This document shows, one piece after another, positions 24,458 to 33,792 of a stretch of 64,000 nucleotides of DNA. Below the pieces are notes generated by a model. It worked only from the letters and a program-made list of their open reading frames with translations. It did no database searches and was not told where the DNA came from. The translations under genes were made by a program, and so were the position numbers. How positions within the stretch are numbered: position 1 is the first letter of the stretch; each line of letters opens with the position of its first letter. Origin of the DNA: Halichondria panicea (lineage: Eukaryota; Porifera; Demospongiae; Suberitida; Halichondriidae); the NCBI RefSeq assembly GCF_963675165.1, contig NC_087390.1:4163301-4227300 (forward strand), in the 5' to 3' direction.

Positions 24458-24646
24458 TGTGATGTCTTGAACATTCATGCGACATAACTTGAATAGACTA
24501 TAATTATCAGGTGTTAATTGTAAACTGTGTCTAACGTCTGTATTCTATATTCTCTCTTCTAGAATATTCCTTGAGTTATCATTTTGTATAAATACCTGTT
24601 CAGAGTTCATTATTATTAATTATTTAAGTCCATCTACGATATTACA
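24458..24646 (+). repeat. 3' LTR
   Basis: It matches the 5' LTR at both ends and carries its own GTATAAATACCTG box at about 24588. It is 28 bp shorter and has a different central segment with a TTCTCTCTTCTAGAATATTCC hairpin-like stretch. Confidence 0.88.
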
Positions 24647-24689
24647 GTACAATTAAAACAGAGTTGGATTGAGTCCTGACTCTGCTCTC

Positions 24690-25420
24690 ACGAGGACAGG
24701 CAATTTTAGAGCGTGTCCGCATCTTGACCTTGTGCCTCTGATGCATCTGATAGACGATCTTAATAAAGAGAAGCGACGTTTACAACGAATCCAAGCAAGT
24801 GTGGATGGTGTTATCCCATTTTGCTGCAAGGAGAGGCTAGTCTCTTATAAAAGGTTTCTGCTTCTTTGGCCATGCCACCAGTTAATTGCTGCAAGTGCGA
24901 TTGGGGTGAAGGTGGCATCTCAGATACGCTGTTCATACCCATTCTTTCGCACCCATGTTGGAAGGGGTGTGATGGTTAAACACCCTGACGTCAAAGTACG
25001 TTTTCTCGTGGCAACCTCCCCAGCACCCACTCGCAGCAATGTCCCCGTCCTGGCTGATAGAGGAGACCCCTGAGAGCAACTCTCCTGTCAGGGGTTGCAG
25101 GGGGTTCAACGTTCACATTGTGACAAACTTCAGTTAGTAGGTTAGCTGTAAGGTTTCGGATTTCGTTATGTCAGAGTATGGGGAACCCACCTTTCGGGCA
25201 TGTAAAAGCGTATTCAATAGTGTAAAATTTCCCACAGGCACAATTGGTTGGATATTCCAATCATATCTCGGTGCAACACATCAAAGATACCCTGCTCATT
25301 CTGACTGTTATTTGCAAAACGGGAGGCGTTTCACGACAGTATTCAGTGTGGCTGGGTTGATTTACCAATGGGGAAAAAAGGGGCCAAAATTGAGGTCAGT
25401 GGGTGAGAACTTGTAGCCAA
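24690..25420 (-). pseudogene. Decayed reverse-transcriptase retroelement, copy 2 (3' part)
   Basis: Read on the minus strand, the upstream part shows CPKGGFP (about 25195) followed by RHNEI. Downstream come TYFDVRVFN, HTPSN (about 24965-24995) and GGMAKEAETFYKRLAS with frameshifts. The same domain end (YKRLAS) is present in the copy at 18927-20320, so this is a second insertion rather than the other half of the first. The LTR element was inserted just 3' of it. Stop codons and frameshifts make it non-functional. Confidence 0.55.
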
Positions 25421-25429
25421 ATCTGCATG

Positions 25430-26310
25430 TGAATCGGGAAAGGTAGCAGAGATTGAAATTTTAGCGAGAATCATTTGGCAGGTGATCAGTCAGATGATCA
25501 GTTAACCGGGAAGGAAATATTGTTATATATTAACGAACCGAGTGATTATCGTTTAGTTTCTGTTTGGTGTAAATAATAATAGCTTGCTTGTCTTTTGTAC
25601 CTCAGATATCACGGCTATTTTGGAATAATAATAATTATGGAGACTTAATTCTAGAAACTATAATTATAGCTAGGGTAAGTAGCTAAGGGTACTAAACTAG
25701 CATAATTTGACCCTCAGAGTCTGGTAGACCTTGGTTCTATCTTATAATGTATATCACAATAGATCTGTACTAGTTGTAAGCACTAGCCACTAGGCAAGAA
25801 GGTATGGAGGAGTATTTTCTCTTTTAAAACTCTTGGAAAACTCAGCACTAGAGGATTATTTTCATTTCTGTAATGCTACAATACAACTACAAATAAATGC
25901 AGATGAGAGTGATGTGTAATGGGTAGACGTCTACATAATAGGCAAAAAAAGCATAATTTGTCAAGGACTAATCACGGCCACCTCGCTACTCTAGCTGTAC
26001 AACGAGCAGTAGTTCTAGTGTGAAAATAGCATTCTCATTATAAATGACACAATTATTATAGAGTTGACTTGGGGAATGAAGCCATTGTTGATGTAATTAC
26101 AGTGCCAGCTCAAAAGAAGCACCAATTACTGTTGCTACAATTAAAAGGTGTGTGGTTATGATGCCAGTAGCTAGGACTCTACCTTTTGGCCTATTTTTTA
26201 TTAGCATTAGATGCATTGCTGTACTCTAGATGCAGCTGTAAAATACAGAGACCAAAAATTGCAGATTAGCTGTTGCACATAACACTCACATGACATAAGA
26301 GACACCACAC
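25430..26310. other. Intergenic spacer
   Basis: AT-rich sequence with no gene signal that I can support. It may hold the 3' end of the exons at 26315-26627. Confidence 0.35.
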
Positions 26311-26314
26311 GTAC

Positions 26315-26627
26315 TTCAGGCCTCTTTGTCATATCATTTAGAGGGTCAGAGTTGTCCACGGTGATCGATATTACATTGTTAGCACCAGCTTGGGCTGAGT
26401 GCAATTTTTTGGCTTATAAAAGAGAAAGTTTTTTGGAAGCTGTATAAGTGCTAAATCAAGAAATAATATAGTGTCTGTGGATTCACAAAACAATGCTACA
26501 ATAGTTTGGAGTTTTTGGACAATAGATGCTAGAGTTTAGGACAATGGACAATAAAACTTTTTTTAACGGTAGCTCTTGATCATCTTCTGTAGTTTTGAAA
26601 AGCTGTACTTGGCCGTTTTCTTCAATC
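26315..26627 (-). CDS. Two exons of an unidentified gene
   Basis: The exon 26568-26627 (after a TCTCTACAG acceptor) and the exon 26315-26394 (after CACTCAG, before GTACGT) join in phase if read as LKKTAKYSFSKLQKMIKSY, a junction proline, then QAGANNVISITVDNSD and PLNDMTKRPE. The second exon is the more convincing one. No further exons and no family could be recognised. A start and stop are not assigned. Confidence 0.35.
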
Positions 26628-26816
26628 CTGTAGAGAATCCAAAAAGTGATCCAGGATATATGTTTCAATAAGAAGTAAATATGTCATTTGTAACAGTTTA
26701 TTCTTATATAAATGAGCAGAATTTGCAGATTATTAGCGTATGCGCTAATAATCGAGTTATTGAGCACGCAGTAACCATGCAGTAACCGGATGACCCTGAG
26801 ACGAGTAACCTTTTGA

Positions 26817-27004
26817 TAGCTAGCTGTGTTTGAAAGCAAGCGAACTAGGCAAGCAGGCAGCCCTATACATTTATAAAAATATTCTGAGAAAAAAGTGCAC
26901 AGTACGCCAATAGCTAGCTGTGTTTGAAAGCAAGCGAACTAGGCAAGCAGGCAGCCCTATACATTTATAAAAATATTCTGAGAAAAAAGTGCACAGTACC
27001 CCAA
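26817..27004. repeat. Tandem duplication, 2 x 94 bp
   Basis: Two nearly identical units begin TAGCTAGCTGTGTTTGAAAG at 26817 and 26911. Each ends ...GTGCACAGTAC-G/C-CCAA. The near identity implies a recent duplication. Confidence 0.9.
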
Positions 27005-27249
27005 GCTTAGATATCATCAGATATAATTATAGTCACCGTGCACTGTACGAGCTAGCTGAATCAATTCTTATCCTCCTTTGCATGAAAAATGGTTAAAATT
27101 GCACTTAAGGTTTACAGTAGTGATTTATCATAATTATTTATTTGGCTAGCTGCAGGACGAAAAAAGTCTACTGTATATAATTACTATTACTATTGTTTTA
27201 TAATGATTATGAAGATAAATACATGAATTCTAAGAGACAAGATAAGATG

Positions 27250-27518
27250 AAAACCGCTGTATAACACGGCATTTTGTGCGAGTAATAAGTACTTGCAGCT
27301 CTCTCAAGGCAAAACAGCTGTAGGTCGGCATTTTGTGTGAGTAATAAGTACTTGCAGCTCTCTCAAAGCAAAACCGTTGTATAACGCTATTTTGGTCGGC
27401 ATTTTGTGTAAGTAATAAGTACTTGCGCTCTCTCAAGGCAAAACCGCTGTATAACACTATTTTTGTCGGCATTTTGTGCGATTAATAAGTACTTGCTGCG
27501 TTGCAGCTCTCTCAAGGC
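27250..27518. repeat. Four-unit tandem repeat (59-80 bp units)
   Basis: Units start at about 27250, 27310, 27369 and 27439 with AAAACCGCTGTATAACAC. All share GGCATTTTGTG...TAATAAGTACTTG...CTCTCTCAAGGC. Unit length grows through small insertions such as TATTTTGGTC and TGCTGCGTTG. Confidence 0.9.
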
Positions 27519-27852
27519 TGGTAGATGTAAATAAATACCTTCGACACGAACAGATAATATAGCTTGTAAAACTTCATACAGAAGAGCTAAAGCGCGCTAG
27601 ACGGTAGGTACTGTACCTACAAACTCGCTCCATCTCTCTACAAATTGACGGCTGCAACTTACTTTACTGTATTCAACATTACGCTTTGTGTCGCCCTGCC
27701 CATTCATTCGTATAAATGCTTCAGTTCAATATCTCCTGGCCTATGATTATTCACCGAGCGTTTGATGCGTGGATGGAAACACTATTATAATATCGTATCA
27801 AAATACGCTTTGAGTAAGCGGCTGCGCTAATAATCTAGTTTCTACATAATAG

Positions 27853-27985
27853 TTAGACACTGTTTAGGAAGTTTCTACATGATTTAGAAGCCCAAAGGGC
27901 TGGTTGTAGTATCCCGAACGCAGTGAGGGTTCTACTAGCCCTGAGGACTTCTAAATCATGTGGAAACTTCCTAAACAGTGTCTAA
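27853..27985. mobile_element. MITE of the TTAGACACTG family (well preserved)
   Basis: Near-perfect inverted ends of about 45 bp: TTAGACACTGTTTAGGAAGT...GATTTAGAAG and its complement, around a short core with GCAGTGAGGG. A single strand would fold into one long hairpin. It is related to 4844-4985. Confidence 0.85.
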
Positions 27986-28429
27986 GCATTTTAGATCATA
28001 GCAACCATGAGTATTTAGCCAATCAGATTTGAATGTTCTTATCTAATCTTTGCTACATGATTTTCTAAGTGAAGTACATGATTTTCTATTGAAGTACATG
28101 ATTTTCTAAATTGGATAGAACATTTCCTCTAACCAATCAGATTGCAGTATTTATGACAAACATGATCTAAGTTACAGTAACTAAAGTATGCCTGCCATTA
28201 TAGCTTACAACACATTGACATGATAGTGCTATTATTTGTATATATGCATACCATAAATGTAATAGTGTCTATGAAAATTGTCTGTAAGTAAAGTTAAAAC
28301 AGAACTGAGAGCTACGTGCATGTAATGACATAATAGTGTCTACAAAACAGTCCACTAGTATTAAGTTACAGCTAAATGTGATAGGTGCGCTTAATCAAGA
28401 CGATGCACATGATGCTTTACATACAATAC

Positions 28430-29645
28430 TAGCCTCAATCCCAGGCCGCACTTCTTCTGAGAGTGGGCCTGGTAACGACTGCTTGCGCATGCGCTAATCT
28501 CACCCCGTCATCTGGGGGCTTTGAATAACAACGTATAATAATTATGCTCAGTAAAACAATGACGTCACAACAAACGAAAGTGAATTGAAGGAAGTTATAG
28601 ACTCAATCAGAAAGAAAATATAGCTGTGCTACTAACCTATAGCTGTGTCCCTAGCTATCTGGCTACAATTATAGCTTGATCAGTGTATGATAATTTTATT
28701 CTAGCTGACTGTATACCGTATAGCGGGTATATTTCGAGGGTATACATTTTTGTGGAAATGCCTTTAGAAAGGTTTTTGTGGATTTAATTTTCGTAGAATA
28801 GCAGCCTGTTTGCAGCTAGCCTCCTTCACTGGCCTCCCCTGAAGAGAAGGCCTGCTACTGACTGCTTGTGCATGCGCAACATTATTGGATATTTGTTCCC
28901 GTAAAATGTCCGATAATTACTGATTTATCACGAAAATATCCTGACAAAGTATTGAAAGTCATACACAGAGCTATTTAGCTACAGCTAGCTAGAGACAGAG
29001 CTGTAGTTTTGTTGTACAGCTATTTTCTTTCTAATAAGAGTCAGTAGCAGTAGTATAGGTAGACTTTCACCAATGTTAGTATTAGATGGGCGTGGCCTGT
29101 CCATTAGGCTATTGTCAGCTTTCACTCCGTTCAGACGATTGTCATCCACACTGTTGCAGGCTGTGGGTCTTTTGTTAGCATAGCAGGCTACGGGTAGCTA
29201 TCAGCTCTTTCTCAGATGGGCTAGAAACTTTCAATCGAACTTTCTATCTACTTCCTTCAATCCACTTCCGTTTGTTGTGACGTCGTTGTTTTACTGAGCA
29301 TACACGTTGTTATCCTGCGTTAGCCGGTATCTGGCTAATGGTTAGCGCATGCGCAAGCAGTCGATACCAGGCCCTCTCTTCAAGGAAGAGCGGCCTGGGA
29401 TCGAGGCTAGTTTGCAGCATGCATGCATGCATGCGATATTAAATGTGCGATACATACTTAAATCCGCAAAAACCACGAACATTTATACCCTCAAAATATA
29501 CCCGCTATACGGTATTATTTCTGAGAAGATTTCAGTATTAAGGGAAATTTACGGGAAAATATCCGATAGTTTTGCACATGTGCAAGCAGTCAGTAGTAGG
29601 TCTTAATTCTCTTCAATCCAATTAGGCGTGTGAAGGAGGCTTATA
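28430..29645. repeat. Cluster of interleaved inverted repeats
   Basis: Three arm pairs occur in the order A, B, C, then A', B', C', each inverted relative to its partner. A (about 28430-28615) pairs with A' (29225-29411) through CAGGCC, ACTGCTTGCGCATGCGCTAA and AGTAAAACAAYGACGTCACA. B (from 28714, TACCGTATAGCGGGTATATT) pairs with B' (to 29514). C (about 28800-28940, CTACTGACTGCTTG and GGATATT...CCCGTAAA) pairs with C' (29515-29645). It lies directly 3' of the last TAM41 exon found. It probably arose by successive insertions of foldback elements and partial duplications. Confidence 0.75.
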
Positions 29646-29682
29646 CAATACATGAAGGCGTATAGTATATGCACTCACTCAC

Positions 29683-32600
29683 CTGCAGTTATTACCCCTT
29701 TACTGCTCTGCTTGATGCTGCTCGCACGAACAATAGCCTTCAGAGCTATAATGTACGTAAAAATGAAACAATAACACAACGTACCCATACCCATTCTAGC
29801 ATGATTCTCTAATCTCTTTCCGAGTGTGGAAGGTTGTTTCGAAGAGCCTAATATCAAAATTATAAGTCTTACCTTCATCTAATTTCATTCCATTTTCGAG
29901 ATGTTCTCGCACAGTAAGGGGTAATACTTGAAGTTGGCTCTTTAACACGTCTGGTCTCTAAAAAAATATACAACTTAAGAAAAATATAAGTACCATACAG
30001 TATACGTTACTAGAATGTTGTGCACGTGAAAAACTCTTGCAAGTGAGCCCAATCAGCAGAAATGTGTGCGTTCTGGCAAGGATCGTGATGTCGTACAAGT
30101 GCCGTTATAGATATATTTGATGCTTGTTCTTATAACCAATTTGGTGAGCAACTCCCATACATCTTACTCAAAACATGACAATGACGAACTAATAATGAAA
30201 GCACCGCGGGTGCTGATGCCTTGGTGGAGGTGCCAAAGCTATACACACATTATGATTAATTTTGCTGCATACAAACTCAAAGAGTGGGTAATGATTGACC
30301 ATGATTGTTGTTAAAAACGATCGATGCCAAAAGTTCAAGTGTAAACTTAATGGCTGCATCAGCAGAGCCTTGCAGCTCTCTTGAAGACTTATCGCTACCA
30401 ATAGCTAGTGTTCTAGTGCAGAGTTAACTATTAAGTAGAGTAGAAACACTCGGTGAACAAGTTTTGCTACGCACTGTTCTGAAAAGGCTGCAATGGCTAT
30501 TCCAAGTAAGCAAAACTAGGCATAACTCGAGAACGAAGCATTAACGTTTATTTTGCAAATTCATGAATTGTAATCCAAGAAAACATGACTAGTATAGCTT
30601 ATATAGAAACTCTTACTTGCACTTCATTGTGATCCTTGAGCAGCTATAGCAGTCTACACACACACGGACAGACAGACAGACACACAAATACACTACCATA
30701 TACCTCGCTTGCGCACTGAGGCATAATAATTATTGTAGACATCCATGGAACTTGTTGACCATAATTATAGGATGGTTACCAAATATAGTGTATGGACACT
30801 TTAGTACCTTTATTAATTTTCCACTAGAGTAGTCCACTAAATCATCCAAATATGGACGGTAGAGCCGGGAGAACTCAGAATGGCTTGCAGCCACGATATT
30901 GTTTATTTTGTGCCGGTCTTCTCCCACCAACTGTCGGAAGTCCCCTGAAACAATAGCAGAAGGTAATTGAGAAACATACTACTCTATGGACAGTAACGCT
31001 TTATTCTTATTATTACGGGGAGTTTTGGAATTCTAATGTAAGCCTAATACTCACTTGGCATAGGTTCCTACAAAAATCAAGAAACCTAATACCGAGGCCC
31101 AGTCGATGATTGCTCAAAATGGTACCATACTACCGATATTGGTTACTCTTTTGTGAAGCTCTGGCTCATGTCCTTTCTTACGTTGGTCAAGAAGACCTCA
31201 CATAGAAGCCAGAGCAACAGAACGCTCTTCATCCAAAAGGGGTGCTATACTCTCTGGCATCAAGACAGCTACATCTAAAACCATTGTAGAGGGGGCAAAA
31301 GCCACAGTTACAGTAGACTAACGCCACAAAAGGCATAAAAACTTATACTAAATGGAGAGTCAAGATAAGTACTAACCATTATAGGACAACTCGGTGATTT
31401 TGCTAAAAAGTTGTTCCTCTGTGAACTCTGCTCTGTCCTGTAGTAGTACGCCACAAATGGCCGCAGATCGATGGTTGTCTTTCAGAGCATTTAAAATTGG
31501 GGAATGATATTCTTTAGTAAGATAAAGCACCTACGGATTTGAATTTTGACCAAAATAATTATGGAACGTACACAATAAGAAATAGTGCAAACTTCACTTT
31601 GAGCTATAAACACCCTCTAATGTACATGTATGAACTCAGTCAATAAGCTTGATTTGTAAACACAATTAATATTACAGCCACACAGAGAGCCGGTGAACGT
31701 GTATTAGTTAATGCACAGTGTAGAGGGGTTTATGTAAACCTCTCGACCATAAGGGCCGGGCGTAGCCCGAGGGAGATGTGTGGTTTACTGTCATAAACAC
31801 CAAGGCACTCTGATATATGTCCCATCTGATTGGGCATCCAGCCTATATATAAGCTTGCATGACTAACTACCACAAGCAACACAAGACAACTAGGAAAAGA
31901 TAGCTTGTCCACCACCAGGGCTCCTGTCTACACTCAAAGCCTTGCCCAGCCTGCATGGACAGAATATGAGCAACCAGCCTCCAAGCGAACGGTACAGAAC
32001 CACTCTCCTCTCTGTTCAATTAGTCAGCCACGTACTCCCTCCCCTCTGCAGCAACCAGCCAGAAGAAAACACGGCTCTAGACCCCAGCTTTCTTCTATCC
32101 CAGGCTAGTAGGCGAGCAAAGGTAAACTCCTTATAATAGTATAATTAAACTGGTTTCTTTTCCCTTGAACAGGCCTAGTGCAGTGAGCAAGGCTCAGCCT
32201 GAGCCCTAGCCCTCTCCCAGTCAACTAAAGCAACTCCTCCTCTCCTTAAACAAGTGAAATTGCCTCATATCCTTCTGTAAGCACATGGCAGAATGTTCAA
32301 TGAACTAGTCCACTGAATACACCCAAACTCTATGTTTTCATTCATGACATTACATTACGCAAGACATTTCATTTATTTCATTCCTCTTGAAAAACAACTT
32401 GTAATTTCACCGCATAATTATGCTTGAGGTGCCAATTTATGAGCCATATTTTCCCTTGTAGCCCTGAGGTGACAATGTAGGCCACTGTTAGTTGCAAACT
32501 AGACTACATGGCAAAAGTGTAAATTATGTAACAAAAACACATTTGCGATGAAATAAATTGCTAGGATTGGTCGGGGAAAACTCCAAAAACCAGGAAACAA

Positions 32601-33686
32601 GAACGGAAGAGAGTTGTATGTCAATCTGTCACAACGTCATGAACACGCAAACCAATTCAAAAATGCATATTAATGGTTGTGAAAGTATTGTTGTTAATAA
32701 GTGTAACAACTAACTCACCGGCTTGTGTAATCTTCCACTAATATATAGCCATTTCCAATTTAGCAGATCGTTTAGTAAGTCATCAGTAGATATCACACCA
32801 TACTTCAACAGCTGTACATGACCATACACAGCATAGTGAGAAATTGCTTGGGATATACACTGTACTGTACTGTATTCGTACAAGTACATGTAGCTCTACA
32901 ACTTTAATTTGAAAGTATATAGTATAGTACTATAATGCAAGTGTTCTCATAACAGTAAATTATCGTATCAATACATGCACTGCAGAAGCAGCTATCGAGC
33001 AATACAATAAAGACAATTGATCAATAGCCATACCGCATGATTGTTAAATTTAAAAGCGCCAATAATAGTTCAATTGCCTCATTCGCCCTCACCAAATGTA
33101 CCCACTATACGGTAATTAAGGCCCGTATACCAACAAACCTGTGTATCAACTGTAACCAGTGTATTATAGTACACGCCTGCCGATAATTGCTGCAATCTCA
33201 CGACAGTGTCTAGACCAAGATGTCTCAGAAATGAGTAATGATGTCCATTCCGCTGCAGGTTGCTTTTATGCCATTCTCGTGGATCATCAACAGCAAACAC
33301 AAGATCAAGCATTTTGCCCTGAGGGGGGGTCAATTAATGGCATCATTTGGCAATCACAACTGATAATTATAGCGCGCGCGCCGACCAACAAAATTAATTT
33401 GTGATTAATATTGGGATTGTACAATGTACAGGCCTCAAATTATACAAAATATGCGACGTGATAGCCTAATATCGTTGTATTGCGCATGTACACACATAAT
33501 TTAATATCGGTAGATCGATACGAAAATCAATGTGGGAACCAGGCAGGCAGTAAGTTTACAGTGCACCTTTGGCCTTCCGTGTTGTTGAACAACTGCAGAG
33601 CCATAGGCAAATGCATACGTGATAGGAGGGAAGATGTTCTTGAGAGTAAGCTGATAGAAGGTCTTCACTGTGTTCGAGTTCATCAT
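29683..33686 (-). CDS. TAM41: Mitochondrial CDP-diacylglycerol synthase (phosphatidate cytidylyltransferase)
   Basis: Seven exons join in phase: 33567-33686, 33139-33318, 32719-32811, 31377-31530, 30808-30944, 29873-29957, 29683-29745. They encode 277 residues. Known family role: converts phosphatidic acid and CTP to CDP-diacylglycerol at the inner mitochondrial membrane for cardiolipin synthesis. Diagnostic stretches are [14 protein letters not shown] (nucleotidyltransferase GS motif), [67 protein letters not shown] and [19 protein letters not shown]. The start is the methionine at 33686, and no strong targeting peptide is seen. The usual final 35-40 residues after TAG were not found: a TGA follows three bases later if the last donor is ignored. 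The gene is divergent from the beta-galactosidase gene. Confidence 0.93.
30194..30736 (+). mobile_element. SINE-like repeat family S, full copy in a TAM41 intron
   Basis: It begins GAAAGCACCGCGGGTGCTGATGCC, continues with CTCAAAGAGTGGGTAATGA and TTGTTGTTAAAAACGATC, and ends with a (CA)/(CAGA) run followed by TACCTCGCTTGCGCACTGAGGCATAAT. Copies: 34960-35525 (minus), 44670-45160, 45411-45700 (5' part), 34225-34440 and 11680-11960 (3' parts), 7707-7810 and 8590-8720 (minus fragments). Fixed ends and a common length of about 540 bp suggest a non-autonomous element. I see no clear A/B box. Confidence 0.75.
31690..32250 (+). other. TATA-bearing insert inside a TAM41 intron
   Basis: GCCTATATATAAGC at 31843-31856 is a good TATA box in antisense orientation to TAM41. 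About 70 bp downstream, a Pro/Ser/Gln-rich open stretch runs to about 32108 and is followed by a GT donor (32122) and a CTTGAACAG acceptor (32173). Upstream lies an imperfect inverted repeat, GGTTTATGTAAACC and GGTTTACTGTCATAAAC. It could be a solo LTR, a promoter-bearing element or a small nested gene. No protein family was recognised. Confidence 0.35.
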
Positions 33687-33792
33687 GCAGAACTAGATCT
33701 ACATAGATCTAGTCATCATCTCCTTTGGCAATGGTCGTCAAAGATATTGAAAAGGGGTGGATCTCGATTAATTATTATTAGGGAAATAAACA
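33687..33792. promoter_or_regulatory. Bidirectional promoter between TAM41 and beta-galactosidase
   Basis: Only 106 bp separate the two start codons on opposite strands. In it lies a palindrome of two perfect 10-bp arms (ACTAGATCTA CA TAGATCTAGT, 33692-33713). No TATA box is seen. The function is inferred from the arrangement only. Confidence 0.6.

Larger units (their letters stand above)
20785..24646 (+). mobile_element. Ty3/Gypsy-like LTR retrotransposon, complete ends but degenerate
   Basis: The 5' LTR is 20785-21001 and the 3' LTR 24458-24646. Both begin TGTGATGTCTTGAACATTCATG and end CATCTACGATATTACA. A 5-bp target duplication GTACA flanks the element (20780-20784 and 24647-24651). A possible primer-binding site ACTGGCGACGAGG follows the 5' LTR, and a purine tract GCGGGGAGGAA precedes the 3' LTR. 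Order inside is gag with zinc knuckles, protease, RT, RNase H and integrase, which is the Ty3/Gypsy order. The LTRs differ by indels and pol is broken in many frames, so the copy is old and inactive. Confidence 0.9.

Noticed and set aside
29373-29412. CATGCATG runs and TAGC(TAGC)n tracts across the window
   Set aside because: These simple palindromic microsatellites are scattered everywhere in the window and are not informative individually.
31110-31290. Minus-strand open stretch ([20 protein letters not shown], then TGA and further open frame) inside TAM41
   Set aside because: The flanking TAM41 exons join in phase without it and match the family, and a stop interrupts it. It may be a retroelement scrap.
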